Source: Allobosea sp. ASV33
GTDB lineage: Bacteria > Pseudomonadota > Alphaproteobacteria > Rhizobiales > Beijerinckiaceae
Length of the DNA: 64,000 nucleotides
Assembly (NCBI RefSeq): GCF_016428755.1
Contig: NZ_JAELTI010000011.1
Span: 1 to 64,000 of the forward strand
Direction of reading: 5' to 3'
The notes under the pieces were generated by a model. The model ran no database searches and had not been told where the DNA came from. It saw only the letters and a program-made list of their open reading frames with translations. Within the stretch, counting starts at the first letter, position 1. Each line of letters starts with the position of its first letter. The position numbers and the translations under genes are program-made. Below are positions 56,722 through 64,000 of this stretch, piece by piece.

Positions 56722-57910
56722 CCCCGCCAAGGCCTCCGGCGACAATCTGGGGGCCCTGATCCCGGTCCTCGGGCTCTGCGGTTTCGCCTCGACCTTCACC
56801 ATGCGGCTGATCGACCCGCTGGTGCCGACGCTCGCGTCGGAATTCGGCCAGAGCGTCCACCAGATCGCCTTCCTGGTGACGGCCTTCGCCAGTTGCTACG
56901 CGCTCGGCCAGCCCTTCCTCGGCCCCATCGCCGATTCCGTCGGCAAATTGCGCAGCATCGCGACCTGCCTCGCAGTGCTGTGCGTGCTCTCGATACTCGC
57001 CGCTTTCGCGACGAGCTTCTGGATGCTGCTCGTGCTGCGCGCGCTGGGCGGCGTCATGGCCGGCGGTGTCATCCCGGCGGCGATGGCCGCGATCGGCGAT
57101 CGCGCGCCCATGGCCGAGCGGCAGATCATGCTCGGCCGTTTCCTCGTCATCATGATCGTCGGCCAGATGGCGGGCGCAACCTTCTCGGGGCTGGTCGCCG
57201 ATCATATCGGCTGGCGCGCGGTGCTGGGCATCGCCGGACTGCTCGCGGCGGGCGGCGCCCTGCTCGTGCGGCTCGTGCTGAAGCCTCGGCCGGACGCCGC
57301 GCGGCCTCCGTTGAGCCTCGCCGGCGCGATCGCGAGCTACAAGGCGGTCTTCTCCAACCCACGCAGCAAGCTGCTGTACCTGCTCGTGATGATCGAGGGC
57401 GCCTTCGTCTTCGGCTTGCAGCCCTTCATCGCCGCGATCCTGCACGAGCGTTCCGGCGTCGGCGCTTCCGAGGCCGGCCTCGCCATCGGCGCGATGGGGC
57501 TTGGCGGCCTGGTCTACGGCATCCTCACCCGCATCCTCGTCGAGCGGGTCGGGCCGCGCCAGATGATGCGCGTCGGCGGGCTGGCGGTCGCGCTGAGCTA
57601 TTTCGCCTTCACGATCCCCGGGCCGTGGTGGAGCGCGATCGGCATCTTCCTGGTCACCGGCTTCGGCTTCTTCCTGATGCACGGCACCTTCCAGGCCCAG
57701 GCGACGGAGCTGGCGCCGACGGCGCGCGGCTCGGCCATGGCGCTGTTCGCCTGCTTCTTCTTCATGGGGCATGCGACCGGGCCGCTGATCATGGGCACGC
57801 TCCTGCACCTGCTCGGCCCGCAGATGGCGCTGGTCGTCTTCGGCGTGGTCGTCGGCACGCTCGGCGTCGTGACCCCGCGCCTGCTGCCGCCTTTGGGCTC
57901 GCGGACCTGA
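56714..57910 (+). CDS. MFS transporter (drug/efflux type)
   Basis: A 398-residue major-facilitator permease of about 12 membrane helices. The helix 2-3 loop [12 protein letters not shown] matches the MFS signature, as does the early [20 protein letters not shown]. Likely an exporter. Start overlaps kdsA by 8 bp. A 12-bp palindrome follows its stop by 22 bp. Substrate cannot be inferred. Confidence 0.92.
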   Translation: MSDPAKASGDNLGALIPVLGLCGFASTFTMRLIDPLVPTLASEFGQSVHQIAFLVTAFASCYALGQPFLGPIADSVGKLRSIATCLAVLCVLSILAAFATSFWMLLVLRALGGVMAGGVIPAAMAAIGDRAPMAERQIMLGRFLVIMIVGQMAGATFSGLVADHIGWRAVLGIAGLLAAGGALLVRLVLKPRPDAARPPLSLAGAIASYKAVFSNPRSKLLYLLVMIEGAFVFGLQPFIAAILHERSGVGASEAGLAIGAMGLGGLVYGILTRILVERVGPRQMMRVGGLAVALSYFAFTIPGPWWSAIGIFLVTGFGFFLMHGTFQAQATELAPTARGSAMALFACFFFMGHATGPLIMGTLLHLLGPQMALVVFGVVVGTLGVVTPRLLPPLGSRT

Positions 57911-57932
57911 CGCGCCGGCCGCGAGCCTGAAA

Positions 57933-57962
57933 CGTCATGCCCGGCCTGATCCGGGCATGACG
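57933..57962. repeat. Short palindromic element (copy 3), terminator-like
   Basis: A perfect 12-bp inverted repeat, CGTCATGCCCGG and CCGGGCATGACG, with a 6-nt loop, placed between the convergent MFS and queF genes. It shares the CGTCAT...ATGACG ends with the elements at 41080 and 50979. It could double as a bidirectional terminator. Confidence 0.7.
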
Positions 57963-57986
57963 CAGCACGTCAGCTAAAGCTAAGCC

Positions 57987-58442
57987 TCAGCGCCCGCGAT
58001 AGGGCGCGACGCCCTGGTCCGGCAGCCAGAGGCCCTTCGGCGGCTCGCCCGTCTGCCAGAACACGTCGATCGGGATGCCGCCGCGCGGATACCAGTAGCC
58101 GCCGATGCGGAACCATTCCGGCTCCAGCAGATCGACCAGCGTCTTGCCGATGCCGACGGTGCAATCCTCGTGGAAGGCGCCGTGATTGCGGAACGAGCCG
58201 AGATAGAGCTTCAGCGATTTCGACTCCACCAGCCATTGCCCCGGCAGGTAGTCGATGACGAGGATGCCGAAATCGGGCTGGCCGGTGACCGGGCAGATCG
58301 AGGTGAATTCCGGGCAGGTGAAGCGGGCGAGATAGTTCGTGCCGGCATGCGGATTGGGCACGCGGTCGAGCCGCGCCTCCTCCGGCGAGGCGGGCAAGGC
58401 GCTGCTCTGGCCGAGCTGCAAGGTCGAGGCGTCGATGGTCAT
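57987..58442 (-). CDS. queF: 7-cyano-7-deazaguanine reductase QueF
   Basis: A 151-residue NADPH-dependent nitrile reductase of the short QueF type. The catalytic Cys is in [14 protein letters not shown] and the QueF motif [21 protein letters not shown] is complete. It makes preQ1 for queuosine in tRNA. AGGAGC lies upstream of the ATG. An 8-bp palindrome (58458-58488) lies in the leader but does not fit a preQ1 riboswitch. The tRNA transglycosylase tgt is 5 kb to the right. Confidence 0.95.
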   Translation of the reverse strand: MTIDASTLQLGQSSALPASPEEARLDRVPNPHAGTNYLARFTCPEFTSICPVTGQPDFGILVIDYLPGQWLVESKSLKLYLGSFRNHGAFHEDCTVGIGKTLVDLLEPEWFRIGGYWYPRGGIPIDVFWQTGEPPKGLWLPDQGVAPYRGR

Positions 58443-58650
58443 GGGATGCTCCTGCGTTTGGCCGGGGTTCTAGAGCATCTCCGGCCAACCTGGGAACTGC
58501 CGCCGCAACGCAACCGCTTCGAACGTTGAAAAATGCCAAATCCGATGCGTGGGCCCTGAAGCGGCAGCGTCGCCGCGTCTATTTGTTAATGAAACGCTAG
58601 ATCAACAATTCAAATCAAATACAATAACACGACAATTTTCGTAAATATTT

Positions 58651-59058
58651 ATGGGTCTTCCACACGCTTGTTTGCGCAGCAGGGAAGTATTGTCTAGTTC
58701 GATCTCACGAGAACCGAAGCCTAGACCGAACTACATGATCATTGCCGGCATCTTATTCCTGGTCGGCCTGCTGATCGGCCTCTCTCATGGCTATCCGGCG
58801 ATCGTCCTGGCCAGCGCGGCGACCACACTCATCATCTTTCCGACATGGATCATCCGTGGCGAGTTCGGCCTCTTCGTCATCCTCGTCTGGATCGGCTATC
58901 TCTTCGCACTGCAGGCCGGCTTCCTGCTCGGCAGCTATCTCAGCCTGCCGGACGAGCTGGAAGATCTACCAGAACCAGACCGGCCGCCCCGCGAACAGGC
59001 AAAGCCCCGCCCACCAGAGCACAGTGAGACCGGACCAGAACAGGACAGAGGTGAGTGA
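58651..59058 (+). CDS. Small membrane protein of unknown function
   Basis: A 135-residue frame with two or three membrane segments (MIIAGILFLVGLLIGL; IVLASAATTLIIFPTWII; LFVILVWIGYLFALQAGFLL) and a charged Pro/Glu-rich tail. Starts at 58651 or more probably 58735 (just before the first helix); neither has a good ribosome-binding site. The 90 bp before it are strongly AT-rich compared with the surroundings and look like a promoter. Not recognised. Confidence 0.6.
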   Translation: MGLPHACLRSREVLSSSISREPKPRPNYMIIAGILFLVGLLIGLSHGYPAIVLASAATTLIIFPTWIIRGEFGLFVILVWIGYLFALQAGFLLGSYLSLPDELEDLPEPDRPPREQAKPRPPEHSETGPEQDRGE

Positions 59059-59217
59059 AGGCCGGCGGCGCGTAGGCATGGTCTGGAACATGATCGTTTC
59101 CCGATGGGACGAAGCGTCTGGATGCCCGGACAATCCGCAAGCCACGCGCCACCGGGCGGCCAGTCGCCGTCACGGGCCTGCGGATTGAGGCTTTCCCCGC
59201 GGCAGGCTCTTGGCTAG

Positions 59218-60543
<1,326 letters not shown>

Positions 60544-60564
60544 TCCAGACGCAAGCTGCCGCGC

Positions 60565-61200
60565 TCACCAGCGTGGCAGCAGCCCGTTCGCCTGCGTCAG
60601 GGTCCAGGACCCTGCCGCCTGCATGCTTCCGGCTGCGCCGGACACAGCGTCGACGACCTTCATCGCCGGCGCGACGACGAACTGCCGCAAGGTAGAATCG
60701 GCCGGCTCGCCGCCCGAAGGTTCCGTCGCCGGCATCGGTCCCAAGGCTGCCAAGGCCGCGGGCGGCAGGATCACCAGCGGCACACCTGTCGCCTGCCCCT
60801 TCTTCTCGGACAGCACCGCCAGACGGCGCGGCGGCAGCGCCGGGAGGTTGACCGCGACAGACGCCCTGGCCTGCGCGACCGCGCGCGGCGGCGTCCAGTC
60901 TCCCTGCTCCGGCCAGGCCAGCGAGAGTGGCATCGCCAGCGCGGCCGGCATGAACGAGTGCCCGGCGGCGAGTTCATCCTCCCCGGCCATCCCGCCTTCC
61001 GCGAGGCGATCGGCGATCTTGCCGTCGCGCAGCAGGGTCAAGCTGGGTGGCTTGGCGCGATCGGGCGCCGCATCGGATAGCAGGGCCGGGACAGCCACGA
61101 GCATCGTGCTTGCCATGGCAATCCCCAGGGAGAGCAGAAGATGGCTCCCCAACCGCGCCGCCATCGTGGCCGGCGCGGGAAAATCAGACTCTGTCGACAT
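60565..61200 (-). CDS. Hypothetical protein with N-terminal membrane segment
   Basis: A 211-residue protein not recognised. LLLSLGIAMASTMLVAVPALL near residues 16-36 is a membrane anchor or signal; the rest is Ala/Pro-rich and would be periplasmic. ATG 61200 has GGAG 8 bp upstream, while the longer frame upstream to 61476 covers the divergent promoter region. Nothing nearby hints at its job. Confidence 0.65.
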   Translation of the reverse strand: MSTESDFPAPATMAARLGSHLLLSLGIAMASTMLVAVPALLSDAAPDRAKPPSLTLLRDGKIADRLAEGGMAGEDELAAGHSFMPAALAMPLSLAWPEQGDWTPPRAVAQARASVAVNLPALPPRRLAVLSEKKGQATGVPLVILPPAALAALGPMPATEPSGGEPADSTLRQFVVAPAMKVVDAVSGAAGSMQAAGSWTLTQANGLLPRW

Positions 61201-61369
61201 CTGTTGCGCTCCGCATCGCTGCGCCCCTTCAACTGCGACGCTAGGAAGCCGTCCGCTCTGGGCACCAGCAGGGCTGAAACGGGGCGCAAATGCGGTCTGC
61301 CGCCGCACGCGCGGGCGCCATGCAAAAGGCCCGGTTACGGCTACCTGGCAATCCGCGCTATGGCGGCAC

Positions 61370-62350
61370 ATGGACCAGCGCATCGCCAATCCCCTGCTGC
61401 ACCAGCAAGAGCAGAGCCGGCGGCGCTGGCTGGCCATTGCCGGAATGGTGTTCAGCGTCCTCGTCTTCGGCTCCAATTTCGTCGTCAGCCGTTATGCCGT
61501 GCTGCATGGCATGACCGCGCACGACATGATGGCCGTCCGCTTCGGAACGTCCGGCCTGCTGCTGCTGCCGCTGTTCCTGCGGCGGGGACTCCTGAATTGT
61601 AGCGGCGTCGGCTGGGGGCGTGGCCTTTTCCTGCTGGTGTCGAGCGGCTTCCCGATGAGCTTCCTGATGCTGACGGGCCTGAGCCTGGCTCCGGCGGCGC
61701 ACGGGGCCACAATCACGCCGGGCACCGTGACGATGATCGGCATCGTCGGCAGCGTGGTCATGTTCGGGGCTGCGATCACGCGCAATCTCATGGCCGGAAC
61801 GGCGGGTATGCTCGCCGGGCTCGCCTGCCTCGCCATCGCCGGTTCGAGCGGCGGCCACGGCACGCTGACGGGCGACCTGATGTTCTTCTGCTGCGGCCTG
61901 CTCTGGGGCTTCTATCCGCTGATGGTACAGCGCTGGCGGATCGACGGGCTTCATGCGGCGGCGATCGTCGCGGTCCTGTCGCTCGCCTATCTGCCGTTCT
62001 ACTTCGCCTTCTTCCACCATGGCTTCGGCGCGCATTGGACGGTCTTCGCCTTCCAGGGCTTCTACCAGGGCGTGCTGAACATGATCATCGGGCTCTGGCT
62101 CTGGGGCCGCGCCGCCCATGTGCTGGGCGCCGCCGTCGTCGGGCGCTTTCCGCCGTTGATCCCCGTCACCGGGACAGCGCTGGCGATCCCGGTTTTGGGC
62201 GAATGGCCCGCCGCCTTGCAATGGGTCGGCATCGTACTGATCATCGGCGGCCTGTTCGTGGCCTCATGGCGCCGTCCGGCGCGCCAGCCCGAGCAGGATC
62301 AGGTTCCAGCCCACCGCGATGACGAGGCCGAGGCCGAGCGCCGTCCATGA
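61370..62350 (+). CDS. EamA/DMT-family transporter
   Basis: A 326-residue drug/metabolite transporter with ten predicted membrane helices in two EamA repeats. The first helix region FSVLVFGSNFVVSRYAVLHG and the second-repeat start LMFFCCGLLWGFYPLMVQRW are typical. The tail after SWRRPA is charged and non-membrane and lies inside the convergent neighbour's gene; the 87-bp overlap may mean the functional end is near that point. Substrate unknown. Confidence 0.87.
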   Translation: MDQRIANPLLHQQEQSRRRWLAIAGMVFSVLVFGSNFVVSRYAVLHGMTAHDMMAVRFGTSGLLLLPLFLRRGLLNCSGVGWGRGLFLLVSSGFPMSFLMLTGLSLAPAAHGATITPGTVTMIGIVGSVVMFGAAITRNLMAGTAGMLAGLACLAIAGSSGGHGTLTGDLMFFCCGLLWGFYPLMVQRWRIDGLHAAAIVAVLSLAYLPFYFAFFHHGFGAHWTVFAFQGFYQGVLNMIIGLWLWGRAAHVLGAAVVGRFPPLIPVTGTALAIPVLGEWPAALQWVGIVLIIGGLFVASWRRPARQPEQDQVPAHRDDEAEAERRP

Positions 62351-63049
62351 GCCCCAGGGCACGGCGGTGACATGCACGACCGCCAGCCCAAGTCCGGCCC
62401 CTAGCAATCCCAGCGCGCTGCTGCCGATGACCGCAGCCGCAGCCGGCCCACCGGCCCGCGTATGCAGGATGATGATCAGGCTCGACAGGATGATCGGCAG
62501 GCCCGCGAGGATGCCGGACCATTGCGGGCCGACCTTCTCGCTGAGCCCCGTGACGATGCCGACCAGCGCCGCGACGCAGGCAGCCCGGATCGGGATGGCA
62601 TAGCGCGAGATCCCGGCCGGCGGCCTGGCCCGCACCTTGAGATAGGGCCGCACGAGCATGTGCACCACGAACAGGGCGAGCACCGTCAGCATGGTCAGCG
62701 GGACGACCGACAGCGCCATGCTGCGAAGAACCAGCAGCAACACCGTCCAGATCGTCAGCGCGCCCCCGAGTGAGACGGCCACGCCGTAGCGCTGGGCCAG
62801 CAGGACATAGCTCAGCACGAAGCTGGCATGGGTCGCGTTGGCGTTCATCGTGCCGAGCGCGGCACCCGCGATGAAGTCGGGGCCGTGATCGAGCGCCAGG
62901 AAGACGAGGACCGGCCCGAGCGAGATCGGCAGGGTCGCGATCATCGCCGCCATCAAGGGCCCGGCGCGCTCAGCCAGCATCGAACAGCTCACGACCACGC
63001 AGGCCGCGAGCGCCATCTTGAGCGGCAGCAGGGCAAGGCCCGTGCTCAA
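62264..63049 (-). CDS. Multi-pass membrane protein of unknown function
   Basis: A 261-residue very hydrophobic protein with about eight membrane segments (for example [19 protein letters not shown] and [16 protein letters not shown]). Two similar halves are suggested by [13 protein letters not shown] and [13 protein letters not shown]. No family can be named safely. Start is TTG in a TTGA overlap with the tgt stop; an ATG at 63016 is an alternative. Probably co-transcribed with tgt. Confidence 0.75.
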   Translation of the reverse strand: MSTGLALLPLKMALAACVVVSCSMLAERAGPLMAAMIATLPISLGPVLVFLALDHGPDFIAGAALGTMNANATHASFVLSYVLLAQRYGVAVSLGGALTIWTVLLLVLRSMALSVVPLTMLTVLALFVVHMLVRPYLKVRARPPAGISRYAIPIRAACVAALVGIVTGLSEKVGPQWSGILAGLPIILSSLIIILHTRAGGPAAAAVIGSSALGLLGAGLGLAVVHVTAVPWGSWTALGLGLVIAVGWNLILLGLARRTAP

Positions 63050-63999
63050 GCCGGCTCGCCCCTTTCCCAGCCTTCGCGCGTCTCGGCGATGAAATCGTCG
63101 AGCCGCCCGGCGGCGATCGCGGCGCGCAGGCCCGCCATCAGGTCCTGGTAATAGGCAAGGTTCACCCAGGTCAGCAGCATCTTGCCGAGCATCTCCTCCG
63201 CCTTGACGAGATGGTGCAGATAGGCGCGCGACCAGCCATTGGCTGCGGGACACGAGGATTGCTCGTCGACCGGGCGCGGGTCCTCGGCGTGCTTGGCGTT
63301 CTTCAGGTTCATCCGGCCGAAGCGGGTGAAGATCTGGCCGTGGCGCCCGGCACGCGTCGGCATCACGCAATCGAACATGTCGATGCCGCGCGCCACCGAT
63401 TTCACGATGTCGTCGGGCGTGCCGACGCCCATCAGGTAGCGCGGCTTCTCCTGCGGCAGATGCGGCTCGACCGTCTCGATCATCGCCAGCATCACGTCCT
63501 GCGGCTCGCCGACGGCCAATCCGCCGACCGCATAGCCCTTGAGGTCCATAGCGGCGAGCTCGCGCGCGCTGTCGACGCGCAGATGCGGCACGTCCCCGCC
63601 CTGCACGATGCCGAACAGCGCCCGCCCGGGATGTTCGCCGAACGCCGTCTTACAGCGCTCGGCCCAGCGCAGCGAGAGGCGCATCGCCTTTTCCGCGACC
63701 TTCTCCTCGCAAGGCAGCGCCACGCATTCGTCGAGCTGCATCACGATGTCGGAGCCCAGCAGGTTCTGGATCTCGACCGAACGCTCGGGCGTCAGCACAT
63801 GCTTCGAGCCGTCGATATGCGAGCGGAAGGTCACGCCCTCCTCGGTCAGCTTCCGGAGCTGCGACAGCGACATCACCTGGAAGCCGCCGGAATCGGTCAG
63901 GATCGGGTGCGGCCAGTTCATGAATTTGTGCAGGCCGCCGAGCCTGGCGACGCGCTCGGCGCCCGGCCGCAACATCAGGTGATAGGTATTGCCGAGCAC
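63046..63999 (-). CDS. tgt: Queuine tRNA-ribosyltransferase (partial, 5' end outside window)
   Basis: 317 residues of a protein usually about 375 long; the N-terminal part lies beyond the right edge. It exchanges guanine at tRNA position 34 for preQ1. The catalytic Asp pair is present in [13 protein letters not shown] and [13 protein letters not shown], with VQGG for base binding. The usual zinc site CxCxxC...H is altered: the region reads [14 protein letters not shown] and TWVNLAYYQ, so only one of four ligands remains. Followed by a membrane-protein gene with overlapping start. Confidence 0.93.
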   Translation of the reverse strand: MLGNTYHLMLRPGAERVARLGGLHKFMNWPHPILTDSGGFQVMSLSQLRKLTEEGVTFRSHIDGSKHVLTPERSVEIQNLLGSDIVMQLDECVALPCEEKVAEKAMRLSLRWAERCKTAFGEHPGRALFGIVQGGDVPHLRVDSARELAAMDLKGYAVGGLAVGEPQDVMLAMIETVEPHLPQEKPRYLMGVGTPDDIVKSVARGIDMFDCVMPTRAGRHGQIFTRFGRMNLKNAKHAEDPRPVDEQSSCPAANGWSRAYLHHLVKAEEMLGKMLLTWVNLAYYQDLMAGLRAAIAAGRLDDFIAETREGWERGEPA

Positions 64000-64000
64000 G

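Noticed and set aside
58443-58500. preQ1 riboswitch in the queF leader
   Set aside because: There is an 8-bp palindrome (TTGGCCGG/CCGGCCAA) but no GGUUC-loop plus A-rich tail pattern needed for a class I preQ1 aptamer.

Overview
The window is GC-rich, densely packed bacterial chromosome with short intergenic gaps and many ATGA-type stop/start overlaps. Gene content points to an alphaproteobacterium of the order Hyphomicrobiales (Rhizobiales): a DivK-PleD pair, ClpS-ClpA, DUF3572 next to a zinc-ribbon DinB, a DUF1849 (EipB-like) envelope protein, many substrate-binding-protein ABC systems, and scattered CGTCAT...ATGACG palindromes typical of such genomes. A Bosea-like genus is my guess, not something the sequence proves. 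I saw no rRNA, tRNA, CRISPR array, prophage or insertion sequence.

Left part (1-16.7 kb), catabolism and uptake. uxuA plus an SDR handle hexuronate-derived mannonate. Next comes a gamma-glutamyl-peptide module: ggt-like gene 1, an M24 peptidase, and a minus-strand operon of ggt-like gene 2, oppA, oppB and oppC without ATPase genes. A GntR/FCD regulator lies divergent to that operon with candidate operators between them. A branched-chain-amino-acid-type ABC system follows (binding protein, LivH, a fused LivM-LivG, LivF).

Middle part (16.7-33.3 kb), the most intriguing block. A minus-strand operon encodes a crotonase-fold protein, a polyamine/betaine-type ABC transporter with its two permeases fused, a CaiC-like CoA ligase, a Rossmann oxidoreductase, an N-acyl-D-amino-acid-deacylase-like amidohydrolase and a CobW GTPase. 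It is divergent from an IclR regulator followed by a three-gene flavin dehydrogenase of the HcnABC/opine-oxidase type. A similar AT-rich 19-bp motif sits in front of both transcription units. Threonine aldolase and serine dehydratase follow in the opposite orientation.

33.5-43 kb: leuA; then an operon of a 2-keto-4-pentenoate-hydratase-like enzyme, a PLP aminotransferase, an RraA-type aldolase and a ureidoglycolate-lyase-like protein. An Old-Yellow-Enzyme flavoprotein lies divergent from a MerR regulator over a textbook MerR-type promoter. A 0.5-kb stretch without protein genes precedes pleD and divK.

43-64 kb is mostly housekeeping: DUF3572, dinB, the EipB-like protein, a RidA/GDPD/FemAB-like/2H-like gene string, a HIT protein, an ECF41 sigma factor with its carboxymuconolactone-decarboxylase-like partner and a recognisable ECF41 promoter, azlCD, clpS-clpA, kdsA, an MFS transporter, queF, eno, an EamA transporter, a membrane protein and the 3' part of tgt, which runs off the right edge.
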